26,168 nucleotides of DNA from a virus, in the IMG/VR virus record IMGVR_UViG_3300046007_010921, positions 1-26,168 of that record. The stretch is one strand, 5' to 3'. Numbering within the stretch: the first letter of the stretch is position 1; each line of letters opens with the position of its first letter. Below the pieces are notes generated by a model, which saw only the letters and a list, made by a program, of their open reading frames with translations, had not been told where the DNA came from and made no database searches. This document shows positions 1 through 7,408 of the stretch, piece by piece. Made by a program: the position numbers and the translations under genes.

Positions 1-349
1 TAAACATTTCTCTAATTGATTTGAAATCATCTAAAGATACTTTTCCATCACTTCTTTCAGCGATAGCGGCATTAGCATCCCCTCTATTCTTAATAATATC
101 ACTTTGTAATTTAGCAATTTCTAATTTTACTCTTATTGCAGAATCTTTAACTTTAAGTAAGTTACCTTTTTCTTTTGCTATTTTAGTCAAATCATCAACC
201 CCATCTGGGTTTACACCAGTTGTTAATTCGTTGATTGTTCTTTGAACGTCGTTGATTTGTAAACACGCGTCATTATAAGTTTCTTGCATAAGACCTTCTA
301 ATGATTCGTTATTGTTTACTTTAACATCATGTTTTCTTTTTCTAGGCAT
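1..349 (-). CDS. Unrecognised phage protein, N-terminal part (runs off left edge)
   Basis: The reading frame is open from an ATG at 349-347 to the left edge, giving 116 visible residues; the C-terminus lies outside the window. The N-terminus is very basic (MPRKRKHDVK). The rest is polar and rich in Lys, Glu and Leu with helical character, for example DLTKIAKEKGNLLKVKDSAI, which suggests a coiled-coil or helical bundle. I recognise no catalytic motif. It lies directly downstream of the gp55-like sigma gene with a 25 bp gap. Its leader resembles the one before phoH (a shared GATATTTAT element and a shared ATGCCTAGAAAA start). A plus-strand frame at 21-245 is its antisense shadow. A structural or packaging role is possible, but nothing seen here proves it. 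Confidence 0.75.
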   Translation of the reverse strand, partial: MPRKRKHDVKVNNNESLEGLMQETYNDACLQINDVQRTINELTTGVNPDGVDDLTKIAKEKGNLLKVKDSAIRVKLEIAKLQSDIIKNRGDANAAIAERSDGKVSLDDFKSIREMF

Positions 350-357
350 TGTTATTA

Positions 358-377
358 GTTTTTATTATAAATATCTA
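358..377 (-). promoter_or_regulatory. Leader element upstream of the first gene (shared with phoH)
   Basis: On the minus strand this reads TAGATATTTATAATAAAAAC and ends 8 bp before the ATG at 349. The phoH leader carries nearly the same string: GATATTTAT, an optional T, then AATAAAAA. The element overlaps the stop codon of the gp55-like gene. It could be a phage promoter, a translation-enhancing A-rich leader, or chance in AT-rich DNA. Its presence before two genes, at 13-17 bp from the start, is what makes it worth recording. Confidence 0.3.
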
Positions 378-1103
378 CAAGCCTCGTTTTGTTAAGATTT
401 CATACAAATCTTTAAATCTTTTCATCGCAATACGTATGTCTTTGGTTGAAAGATTTGTGTAATTTCTCATAGTTTCTAAAACAGAGTTTTTATTATATTT
501 TGAACCACCGTCAAAACCTTCAAAAGCAGATTCCCAATTTTCCAATATGTAAATTAAGGCTAAACCTACTTTCTTTTCGTTTTCGTTTAGTTTCTTTTTT
601 GGTGGTAGTTTTTCGTCGTTCATTTCTTCTTTGATACCTTCAATAAGGTTTAAGATGAAATCATCCATAACAAAACTATCATTATCAATTACATAAGTTA
701 AATCTTGGCGTTCCTCAAAATCAGTCATCATATCTTCGTAAGATGATGTTTGTCTTAAGTATTTTTCGTCTTTGATTAATAAACCTAATATATAATTTTT
801 ACTAATGGTCCCGAAGTATGAATAAGCTTTTTTACCTCGTCCAGCTTCAAATTTATGTACTTTCGTCATCAAGAAAGAAACGGTGTCACTATGAAGTTCT
901 TCATAAGTTTCACCCTTTCTATATAATTTATATCTCCTGATGATTGCTTCTATCATTTTATCCAAAGGGGCTTTTAACCATTCATTGAATATTAAATTTC
1001 TTTCGTTGGAATCTTCTGATTCTAAAAATCTGATAACTGCTTCTTCTTCTTCGGGACCAAAATACATTTCATTTGTTCTTTTGCGTCCTCGTTTAGTAGC
1101 CAT
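375..1103 (-). CDS. 55: T4 gp55-like RNA polymerase sigma factor for late transcription
   Basis: This 242-residue protein resembles the divergent sigma factors that T4-type phages use to direct host RNA polymerase to late promoters, usually with the sliding clamp. Residues 60-115 look like a sigma region 2 core: YRKGETYEELHSD, then KVHKFEAGRGKKAYSYFGTI and an adjoining helix (SKNYILGLLIKDEK). The 'HKF...GRGKKAYSYF' segment is the family signature that I recognise. Residues 190-242 form a helical C-terminal part ending in LSTKDIRIAMKRFKDLYEIL, possibly a region-4-like or coactivator/clamp-binding end. It is somewhat longer than T4 gp55 (about 185 residues). The start at 1103 lies 9 bp after the preceding glycosyltransferase gene. 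The stop is TAG, so TAG is not reassigned. Assignment is by pattern recognition, without a profile search. Confidence 0.8.
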   Translation of the reverse strand: MATKRGRKRTNEMYFGPEEEEAVIRFLESEDSNERNLIFNEWLKAPLDKMIEAIIRRYKLYRKGETYEELHSDTVSFLMTKVHKFEAGRGKKAYSYFGTISKNYILGLLIKDEKYLRQTSSYEDMMTDFEERQDLTYVIDNDSFVMDDFILNLIEGIKEEMNDEKLPPKKKLNENEKKVGLALIYILENWESAFEGFDGGSKYNKNSVLETMRNYTNLSTKDIRIAMKRFKDLYEILTKRGL

Positions 1104-1112
1104 TTATCATTC

Positions 1113-1907
1113 TTATACTTCATACGTTATTTTTCTATCATTAGCAAAATAATATTCTTTTTTAGCTGTTTGTAGCCACCATTTTGCTTCGGCTGGGTTC
1201 ATAGTTTCTTTGTAACTAGAAAATAAAGATTTTGGTCTTTGATTTACGTGTTTATACCCAAATTTTGGTACTGTCATGATTCTAACATCTTTAAATGTTA
1301 ATCTTAACAAGAATTCATAAATAAACGTTAATTTGATACTAGGTTTAAGTTTACCCATATCTTCATAGGTTGATTTTCTAACCACCATTCCATCAATGTT
1401 AAAGTTTTGATAAGCTAACAAAGCGTTGTTATCTAAAACACCTAATTCATCTGAAAAACTATTAGCCCAAACAGCTTCGTTTGTAAAACCAATAAAACGA
1501 CCTTCAGAATCTACATCGATAACAATTGGTAAGAATAAATCTACATTAGGATGAGCTTCTCTGTATTCAACAGCGTTTTTAAACCAAATCTTAGCGTATT
1601 CATCATCATATTCTAAGATAGAAACCCATTCTGATTTAGCAGCAGCTACACCAAAGTTAATTTGTGAACAAAAATCTGTTTCACCGTCATTTTCGACAAT
1701 AGTTATAATGTCTTTAATTTCACCAAAATCTAATTTTTTAACATATTTTGAAACATCGCTACCTTTAGGGGTAACAATGATAAGTTCATCAGGTCTAACA
1801 ATTTGTAGTTCAACACTTTTAATTGCGTTAGATAATGAATTTTTAGTCACGTCGTCTAATTCGTGAATTGGTAAAATTACCGAGATATCTGTTTTTTTAT
1901 TTTCCAT
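1113..1907 (-). CDS. Family 2 glycosyltransferase (GT-A fold)
   Basis: This 264-residue protein has the layout of a GT2 transferase, which moves a sugar from a nucleotide sugar to an acceptor. The N-terminus has the first Rossmann strand (SVILPIHELDD, residues 9-19) and the second strand ELIIVTPKG at 41-49. The metal-binding DxD-type motif is in WVSILEYDDEY (94-104). Residues 128-170 resemble the acceptor region. No membrane segment is seen, so it is probably cytoplasmic. It follows another glycosyltransferase with a 5 bp gap, and the two are probably cotranscribed. The donor and acceptor cannot be told from sequence. The family call is firm; the substrate is unknown. Confidence 0.85.
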   Translation of the reverse strand: MENKKTDISVILPIHELDDVTKNSLSNAIKSVELQIVRPDELIIVTPKGSDVSKYVKKLDFGEIKDIITIVENDGETDFCSQINFGVAAAKSEWVSILEYDDEYAKIWFKNAVEYREAHPNVDLFLPIVIDVDSEGRFIGFTNEAVWANSFSDELGVLDNNALLAYQNFNIDGMVVRKSTYEDMGKLKPSIKLTFIYEFLLRLTFKDVRIMTVPKFGYKHVNQRPKSLFSSYKETMNPAEAKWWLQTAKKEYYFANDRKITYEV

Positions 1908-1912
1908 TTTTA

Positions 1913-3061
1913 TTAAGCGTTTGTAGTTTCTTTTAGAGCATCTTCAAATCTCTCTAAAGTTATTTTTAATTCTGAAGTTCTATTTTCAAAAATAGCACCA
2001 TATACATCAGTAATTGCTTGTTTTTGGTTTTCTAAAGTATAAAGACCTTTAGATTCAGCCATACCTTCTAATAAATCACTTGGCACCGCGTCTTCTAACC
2101 ATATTTTTAAGTAAGTTGCAATTAATTCAGGTATGTTTAAAGTTGTGTTAGTCCAAACACCATTATTTTTTACTGAAACATCACCGTTTTCATCTACACT
2201 TTCTAACCACTCTGGAACCATATTAGGTATTTTTCCAATTACTGGTGTGTTACATTCAATAGCTTCTAAAGGGAAGGTACCAAACCCAGCTTGGTCATCA
2301 ATCCAAACAGCTAAACAACATTTTTCTAATTCTCTAGCGAATTTTTCTCTAGAAAAACCTCTTAATTCTTTAAAAGTCACCCATTTGTAAATAGGGAATT
2401 GTAAATAAAACGCTTTAGCTAATTTTGTTGCATCACCAGCATTTCTAGTTAACAAAGCAACAACTGGTGTTTTAGGTTTATCTGAAGGTTTAAAATATTC
2501 AGGGATTGACACAGGAACAACGTGTGTCATAATTGAAGGGAAAAGAGATTTGATGTAATCTGCTTGTTTTTTTGAAGTTGTGATAACATCGTTAAATCCA
2601 AAATCAAAATCCCATTTTTTACCAATAGGTAAAAGTTCTAATAAATAATCATAACTTTGTGATAGTACAATTTTTTTACATGGGAAGCTTTTTACTTGGT
2701 CCATGATATTCGCGAAGATTTCTGGGATTATAATAAAATCTGAAGGTGTAATCATTAATTCTTGACCTTCAATAGATGCATGTGGTAATTGTGCGTATTC
2801 TTCGCCTAACCAATCAGCAACACCTTGCCCGTTTTCGTCACCTCTAAGTTTATAATCATTTTTTTCGTGTAAGATACTTGCGTTGTAACCTAATTCGTTA
2901 AGAATTTTTACGTGCTCGTAAATGTTAGCAATACCTGCTGTTGGGTTACCTTTAGTATCCAACGTGAAAAAATACATTTTAAAATTTTTATTTTCTAAAT
3001 TACCGATAATTTCTTTTAATTGAGAAATTTGGTTTTCAATTTGGTTTTTATTTTCTTCCAT
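1913..3061 (-). CDS. GT4-like glycosyltransferase (GT-B fold)
   Basis: This 382-residue protein has GT-B features. The N-terminal domain contains GIANIYEHVKILNELGYNAS (residues 43-62), the usual opening of GT4 proteins in which the first helix binds the acceptor side. The linker has DVITTSKKQADYIKSLFP (158-175) and VVPVSIPEYFKP. The C-terminal donor domain ends in FGTFPLEAIECNTPVIG (260-276), which corresponds to the EX7E region. The first 25 residues (ENKNQIENQISQLKEIIGNL) look like a short coiled coil, which is unusual at the start of a GT4 and could mediate oligomerisation. The leader before the ATG is TAATTAATAATAAAAAAAA, A-rich with no Shine-Dalgarno. Substrate unknown. Confidence 0.8.
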   Translation of the reverse strand: MEENKNQIENQISQLKEIIGNLENKNFKMYFFTLDTKGNPTAGIANIYEHVKILNELGYNASILHEKNDYKLRGDENGQGVADWLGEEYAQLPHASIEGQELMITPSDFIIIPEIFANIMDQVKSFPCKKIVLSQSYDYLLELLPIGKKWDFDFGFNDVITTSKKQADYIKSLFPSIMTHVVPVSIPEYFKPSDKPKTPVVALLTRNAGDATKLAKAFYLQFPIYKWVTFKELRGFSREKFARELEKCCLAVWIDDQAGFGTFPLEAIECNTPVIGKIPNMVPEWLESVDENGDVSVKNNGVWTNTTLNIPELIATYLKIWLEDAVPSDLLEGMAESKGLYTLENQKQAITDVYGAIFENRTSELKITLERFEDALKETTNA

Positions 3062-3080
3062 TTTTTTTTATTATTAATTA

Positions 3081-3452
3081 TTATTGTACCTCTACTAGTA
3101 TTTCGTAGTGTATTAGTGTGTTAAAAGCTATTTTATATGAAATACTCATTTTATCTAAGGCTCTTTCAGAACCTAATTCTTCATCCATTTCATCTGTTTC
3201 ATTTAAAACGATATCAATCATTTCTCTTAGTAGTTCGTACATTGTTTGTTGAATGTACATCTCTCTTTCTTTTTTTGTTGTTACAACTTCAGATGTAATT
3301 GTTTTACCATTTTCATCTTTAATTTCTTTGGTTACCGATTCGGTAATGAAATTACCGTTTGGGTGGTCTATTTTAATAATTTCTGTGAACTTGTCCACGT
3401 CAAAATAATATACCGAACCACCAAAATCTAGCAGGTTATCATAGTTCTTCAT
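3081..3452 (-). CDS. Unrecognised small acidic protein
   Basis: A 123-residue protein that I cannot assign. Residues 9-25 (FGGSVYYFDVDKFTEII) look like beta structure. A middle segment has a beta-hairpin-like 'DENGKTITSEVVTTKKER'. The C-terminal half is helical and acidic (NETDEMDEELGSERALDKMS). There is no signal peptide or membrane segment. The start overlaps the end of the upstream degenerate HAD-like gene by 14 bp, so the two are translationally coupled and may work together. The start is not certain because no ribosome-binding site is visible, but no later in-frame ATG would keep the N-terminal beta segment. Confidence 0.7.
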   Translation of the reverse strand: MKNYDNLLDFGGSVYYFDVDKFTEIIKIDHPNGNFITESVTKEIKDENGKTITSEVVTTKKEREMYIQQTMYELLREMIDIVLNETDEMDEELGSERALDKMSISYKIAFNTLIHYEILVEVQ

Positions 3453-4068
3453 AAGTAGTGATTTTTGTGTTTAAAATTTTATTTCTTAAATCTTCATCGT
3501 TAATAAATTCTAAGATTGAATTTAGTTCATAATCACCTTTTACATCATGATTATACGATGAATTAATTTTAACAGATATTTTACTGTTAGGTTTTTTTGA
3601 AAGCGAAATTGGGTTTGATGTGATTAAAACATCGGCGTCACCCCATTCATCTTCATTGTCCTTAACAAATCTAATTTTATCAATTAAACATGCTGTTTTA
3701 GATAAAAAGAAAAAGGTTGATGGGATGCTTTTATCGACTTCTCGACTTACTAATTCAATTTCATGTTCTTCATCATCTTTTATGTCTGATAAAAAACGAT
3801 TAAAGTGAATCATCAACCCATCTGACATCAAATCAGCGTGACCAAAAATTTCTAGAGGTGCTTCTTTATAAAGAAACGTATTGAGTCTGTTGATGTCACC
3901 AAACTCAAAATGGTCTAATAAATTAAAACTGGTTACATCTTCAATTTCTACTTCTGAATATTTTTTACCTTCTTTTTCTAATTCTGGTACAATGTATTTT
4001 TCATAAGTATAAATGAATTGGCCAATATAATCTCGTAAAACCTCATTTATGCTAATAGCTATTTTCAT
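3439..4068 (-). CDS. HAD-like fold protein with the catalytic aspartates replaced
   Basis: This 209-residue protein resembles HAD-type 5'(3')-deoxynucleotidases in layout, but the key residues have changed. The N-terminus MKIAISINEVLRD aligns by eye with the HAD motif I form 'IAxDxDGVLRD'. Both aspartates are replaced (Ser6, Asn8). VSREVDKSIPSTFFFLSK (108-125) sits where motif II would follow. DADVLITSNP (144-153) sits at motif IV, where an acidic pair would be expected but T-S-N is present. SKISVKINSSYN follows in the usual place. It is therefore probably a non-catalytic HAD derivative, perhaps a binding or regulatory protein. It is upstream of and overlaps the small acidic protein gene. The HAD link is my inference, not proven. 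Confidence 0.5.
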   Translation of the reverse strand: MKIAISINEVLRDYIGQFIYTYEKYIVPELEKEGKKYSEVEIEDVTSFNLLDHFEFGDINRLNTFLYKEAPLEIFGHADLMSDGLMIHFNRFLSDIKDDEEHEIELVSREVDKSIPSTFFFLSKTACLIDKIRFVKDNEDEWGDADVLITSNPISLSKKPNSKISVKINSSYNHDVKGDYELNSILEFINDEDLRNKILNTKITTYEEL

Positions 4069-4117
4069 AAACGAAATTTACTGACTAAATAGCTATAAGT
4101 AAAGTAAAAATAACTCT

Positions 4118-4999
4118 TTATTTAAAAAAATTAATAATTTTTCTAATAAACGGCGAGCCACCCTCATTAATCACTCTAGGTTGTGTTTTTATTACCTTAT
4201 CATGTTCAGGTACAAATTGTTGTTTCTTTTTATAGTTCGGATGTTCAAAAAGTCTTACGAAATACTTTGTAAGTCTGTGTCTAACAATTTCATCTTCAAC
4301 AAATTCTACTATTGAAACACCTTCTTCTGGTAAATCTTTAATCATTTTAATTAATTCACTTAAAGAGCTATCTTCTTTCTTTTTAAGGTCTATTTGATTA
4401 GTATCACCTAATAAAACAATTCTAGTGTCTTCAGAAAAACGAGTAAGGAAAGTTTTAGCATTACCATCGTTTACGTTTTGAAATTCATCAAATAATAGAA
4501 TGGTGTTGGCTAATGACCTACCTCTCAAAGAACCAAAAACTTCCATTTTAATATAACCAGCATCTAACATTTTATTTGTCAACTCTTCACCAATCAATTT
4601 GTAAAACGCGTCAAAAAATGACATCATGATAAATTTTAATTTATCACGCTCATCACCTGGCAACGTACCTAAATCTTCGTCTTTCAATTGAACTATTGAT
4701 TTAACTAATTTGATATCATGATATTTGTCAGGATTTGTTTTAAGTAACAATAATGCTTCAGCCACGCTAAGAAGTGTTTTACCTGTCCCAGCTGGTCCTA
4801 TACATACTGTTACATCGCCATTTTTTATTGATTGAGTTAACTTCTTTTGTGTTTCATTTTTGTGTTTTAAATCAACTTTTATTTGAGATAATAAATCTTG
4901 TTTAAGATTAATAGTTGGTTCTTTTGGTGAAACTGATTTTTTAGCTCTAGTGGTTTTTGTAGTACCACTTTTTGGAGCCGCTGTAACTTTTCTAGGCAT
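4118..4999 (-). CDS. phoH: PhoH-like P-loop ATPase
   Basis: This 293-residue protein has a complete PhoH core. Residues 1-30 are a basic, low-complexity extension. The Walker A motif is GPAGTGKT (68-75), the Walker B is ILLFDEFQN (167-175), and GDTNQID (198-204) is the sensor-type motif. LRGRSL (158-163) and a late basic segment IVRHRLTKYF (238-247) are also typical. PhoH-family ATPases occur in many phages. Proposed roles include RNA metabolism or phosphate-stress functions, but the phage role is unsettled. It lies 22 bp after fcl, at the junction between the sugar genes and the late-sigma block. Its leader shares an element with the leader of the first gene in the window. Confidence 0.92.
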   Translation of the reverse strand: MPRKVTAAPKSGTTKTTRAKKSVSPKEPTINLKQDLLSQIKVDLKHKNETQKKLTQSIKNGDVTVCIGPAGTGKTLLSVAEALLLLKTNPDKYHDIKLVKSIVQLKDEDLGTLPGDERDKLKFIMMSFFDAFYKLIGEELTNKMLDAGYIKMEVFGSLRGRSLANTILLFDEFQNVNDGNAKTFLTRFSEDTRIVLLGDTNQIDLKKKEDSSLSELIKMIKDLPEEGVSIVEFVEDEIVRHRLTKYFVRLFEHPNYKKKQQFVPEHDKVIKTQPRVINEGGSPFIRKIINFFK

Positions 5000-5001
5000 A
5001 C

Positions 5002-5024
5002 GTTTTTTATTAATAAATATCTTA
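5002..5024 (-). promoter_or_regulatory. Leader element upstream of phoH
   Basis: On the minus strand the string contains GATATTTAT followed by TAATAAAAAAC and then, 2 bp later, ATGCCTAGAAAA. It parallels the leader at 358-377. GATATTTAT overlaps the fcl stop codon, so any promoter here would restart transcription for phoH after the sugar genes. No -33-type element was recognised. It could equally be a translation leader. Confidence 0.3.
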
Positions 5025-5945
5025 TTGTTTTATATTGGGATAGTTTTTCTCAAACCATTCCACAGTTTCTTTTATACCAATATCAAAAGGTGTGAATTTA
5101 AAATCTGGTAAATAACTCATTAACTTTGAGTTATCACTAGGTTTTCTAAATTGCCCATCTGGTTTTGTTTTATCAAAAATTACATTACCTTTAAAGTTCA
5201 TAGCGTCTACAATAACCTTAACAACATCTTTAATTGATATTTCTTCTGAAGTTGATAAAATAATTGGTTCTGATTCATCGTAATTATCTAAAACCCACAG
5301 CGCTAATTCAGCAACATCTTTAGAATATATAAATTCTCTAAGTGGTTCACCAGAACCCCAAATAACCAAATCTGTATTATTTTCTCTAGCCATATAACAT
5401 TTGTGTATTAATGAAGGGATAACATGACCGTTTTCTATATTAAAGTTGTCGTTAGGACCATAAATATTCGTTGGGATTACCGAAGTATAGCTTAAACCAT
5501 ATTGCTCTTTATACGCTCTTATTTGAACTTCTGCCATACGTTTGGCGTAAGCATAAGCATCATTAGAAAAATGTGGAGCACCTAAATGTATTTTTTTTTC
5601 AGTTAAAGGATATTCTACATTATCTGGGAACACACATGTTGATAAGAAAGCAACTAATTTTTTTACACCATGTTTTCTGGCCGATTCAATTACATTGGTG
5701 TTTATCATAATATTGTCGTAAAAAAATTCACCTTTGTATCTCATATTCCCACCAACACCACCAACTTTTGCGGCACAATGTATAATTCTATCTACAAGAT
5801 GTTCTTTATTTGTATAAAATTCAATGATAGAATCAACTGTTTTTTTATCTCTTAAATCACCAACTTTTGATGTTATAGCGATTAAATCACCCTTAAATTG
5901 TGAACCAACTAAACCGTTTGCACCAGTAACTAATAATTTTCCCAT
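5022..5945 (-). CDS. fcl: GDP-L-fucose synthase (epimerase/reductase)
   Basis: This 307-residue short-chain dehydrogenase converts GDP-4-keto-6-deoxymannose to GDP-L-fucose using NADPH. The nucleotide-binding motif is GANGLVG (8-14) and the catalytic triad residues are visible: Ser102 in FLSTCVFP, then Tyr131 and Lys135 in AYAYAKRMAE. The family-specific acid/base pair also seems kept: Cys104 in the STC segment and His174 in NGHVIPSLIHK. CAAKVGGVGGN and PLREFIYSKDVAEL are typical of GDP-fucose synthases. I chose the ATG at 5945, which gives the usual MGKLLVTGANG start and a 2 bp gap after gmd. A longer frame from 5969 would overlap gmd by 22 bp and add eight atypical residues. With gmd it completes the fucose-donor route. 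Confidence 0.92.
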   Translation of the reverse strand: MGKLLVTGANGLVGSQFKGDLIAITSKVGDLRDKKTVDSIIEFYTNKEHLVDRIIHCAAKVGGVGGNMRYKGEFFYDNIMINTNVIESARKHGVKKLVAFLSTCVFPDNVEYPLTEKKIHLGAPHFSNDAYAYAKRMAEVQIRAYKEQYGLSYTSVIPTNIYGPNDNFNIENGHVIPSLIHKCYMARENNTDLVIWGSGEPLREFIYSKDVAELALWVLDNYDESEPIILSTSEEISIKDVVKVIVDAMNFKGNVIFDKTKPDGQFRKPSDNSKLMSYLPDFKFTPFDIGIKETVEWFEKNYPNIKQ

Positions 5946-5947
5946 AA

Positions 5948-6928
5948 TTAACTTAATTTGTTTAACCAATATTCTATCATTTCGTCTAACATACTTTCAA
6001 AAGTGTAGTTAGTTTTCCACCCTAATTTTTCTTTAGCTTTTGTAGCATCACCATGAAGAAAATGTAATTCTTCAGCGCGTTCAAATTTAGCGTCTGATTT
6101 AACATAATTGTCAACGTTTAATTCTAATTTATCAAACACATAATTGACCAAGTCTCTAACACTTTTTGAAACGCCAGTAGCTAAAACATAATCGTCTGGT
6201 GCTTCTTGTTGTAACATCAACCACATACCTTCTACGTAGTCTTTAGCGTGACCCCAATCTCTCATAGCACCAAGATTACCTAGTACGAGCTCTTTAGAGA
6301 ACCCTAGTTTAATTTTTACAGCTTCAAGCACTACTTTGTTAGTTACAAAGTTTATACCCCTTCTAGGGCTTTCATGATTGAATAAAATACCAGAACAAAT
6401 AAACATGTTATAAGCGTTTCTATAATTGTGACAAAGAGTGTGAGCATATAATTTACTACACCCATAAGGGCTAACTGGTGTTAACCTAGTTGTTTCTCTC
6501 TGATAACCATCATCGTCGATTGAGTTACCAAACATTTCAGATGTTGCCGCATGGTATATTTTAGAGTTTGGTGAAAATTTTCTAACAGCTTCTAACACAG
6601 CTAACGTACCGCCACCATTTACATCCAACGTGTATTTTGGTAATTCAAAACTGATTTGTACGTGGCTTTGAGCGGCTAAGTGATATATTTCGTCTGGTTT
6701 AAGTTCATTGATAATCGATTCAACACTTATTGGGTCAGTAAGGTCCATGTAGTGAAGTGTTATTTGGTTTGAATCTCTTAATCCTTGGATTCTGGTTGTT
6801 TGAGATTCTGGTACTGAATTTCTTCTAATAGTACCATGAACTACATAACCTTTTTCAATAAGTAATTCTGATAGGTATGAAGCATCTTGACCATTTGCCC
6901 CTAAAATTAAAGCTAATTTATTTTTCAT
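5948..6928 (-). CDS. gmd: GDP-mannose 4,6-dehydratase
   Basis: This 326-residue protein is an extended short-chain dehydrogenase that converts GDP-mannose to GDP-4-keto-6-deoxymannose, the first step to GDP-fucose. The NADP motif ALILGANGQDASYLSELL (6-23) is diagnostic. Catalytic residues are TSEMFG (129-134) and Tyr155/Lys159 in SPYGCSK. The GDP-sugar-binding FNHESPRRG (183-191) and GAMRDWGHAKDYVEGMW (220-236) are strongly conserved in Gmd. It is slightly shorter than many Gmd proteins (about 340-370) but complete. It is followed by fcl after 2 bp. Its leader is AAATAAAAAT, A-rich. A related heptose-specific dehydratase cannot be excluded, though pairing with fcl favours mannose. Confidence 0.94.
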   Translation of the reverse strand: MKNKLALILGANGQDASYLSELLIEKGYVVHGTIRRNSVPESQTTRIQGLRDSNQITLHYMDLTDPISVESIINELKPDEIYHLAAQSHVQISFELPKYTLDVNGGGTLAVLEAVRKFSPNSKIYHAATSEMFGNSIDDDGYQRETTRLTPVSPYGCSKLYAHTLCHNYRNAYNMFICSGILFNHESPRRGINFVTNKVVLEAVKIKLGFSKELVLGNLGAMRDWGHAKDYVEGMWLMLQQEAPDDYVLATGVSKSVRDLVNYVFDKLELNVDNYVKSDAKFERAEELHFLHGDATKAKEKLGWKTNYTFESMLDEMIEYWLNKLS

Positions 6929-6970
6929 ATTTTTATTTAAAAATAAGTAAAAAAATAAAAATTGTAAAGG

Positions 6971-7408
6971 TTATTTATAATTTTCTATGTAGTCACTACA
7001 AATACCAATACATTCTGTAACATCATCGTTATGTATTTCTGGCATAACGGCAATACTTTTTTTGATGGGTTGTTTTGATGGGTAAGCCCATATATGATTA
7101 AGAGATGTTAATGTGATAGTATCATTCTCATGCCAAAAATAATTAAACGGGTATTGATTGTCTTTGAAGAATAAAACAGCTTCTATGTTTTTACAATGAA
7201 CCCATAATTTGGTCAACCTGTCTCTAAACCATCTGAAATCAACACCATATTGTGGTTTATCGTGACCCAAATATAATTGCCCATCAACATACCAAACATC
7301 TACTTCAACATCAAACCCTTTTTTTATTGCTGTGTCAATATACATCGGTTCATTTTCAAAAGATTCCATAGGGCCATTTGTATTTCCTCTATGAGCGATT
7401 AAAATCAT
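6971..7408 (-). CDS. GDPD-like phosphodiesterase family protein
   Basis: This 145-residue protein resembles glycerophosphodiester phosphodiesterases. Visible motifs: AHRGN (5-9), ESFENEP (15-21), EVDVWYVDGQLYLGHD (35-50) with the acidic pair Glu35/Asp37 and His49, and a final GICSDYIENYK. Ordinary GDPD enzymes are longer (about 240 residues). I believe this compact form, ending at 'CSDYIENYK', is a recognisable short family that occurs in surface-polysaccharide clusters, so I do not treat it as truncated. The start overlaps the stop of the SGNH gene as ATGA (7405-7408), so the two are coupled. It may hydrolyse a phosphodiester in the glycan or its precursor; the substrate is unknown. Confidence 0.75.
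   Translation of the reverse strand: MILIAHRGNTNGPMESFENEPMYIDTAIKKGFDVEVDVWYVDGQLYLGHDKPQYGVDFRWFRDRLTKLWVHCKNIEAVLFFKDNQYPFNYFWHENDTITLTSLNHIWAYPSKQPIKKSIAVMPEIHNDDVTECIGICSDYIENYK
6972..6979 (-). promoter_or_regulatory. Candidate T4-type late promoter (TATAAATA) upstream of gmd
   Basis: The minus strand reads TATAAATA, the T4 late-promoter consensus, overlapping the stop codon of the GDPD-like gene. It is 43 bp before the gmd ATG, in the longest gap of this region (42 bp). A gp55-like sigma is encoded nearby. AT-rich DNA yields several such octamers by chance, so this is only a candidate; the position is the main support. Confidence 0.3.

Noticed and set aside
21-245. Plus-strand open frames such as 21-245, 940-1152, 11751-12119 and 15592-16011
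   Set aside because: They lie antisense to confident minus-strand genes, look like low-complexity translations of the complement, and have no neighbours or leaders that support them.
366-373. TATAAATA on the plus strand as a late promoter
   Set aside because: It would transcribe antisense into the gp55-like gene; every accepted gene is on the other strand, and the string is likely to be chance in AT-rich DNA.
4069-4117. TTTACT...AGTAAA stem after phoH as a terminator
   Set aside because: Six weak AT-rich pairs with a 15-base loop; no GC-rich stem or clear T-tract follows.
5946-5969. Longer N-terminus for fcl starting at 5969
   Set aside because: It overlaps gmd by 22 bp and adds residues before the usual MGKLLVTGANG start; the ATG at 5945 fits the family and the 2 bp junction.
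6971-7408. GDPD-like gene as a truncated pseudogene
   Set aside because: It is short but keeps the HRG, EVD and GHD motifs and a clean end, consistent with a compact family.
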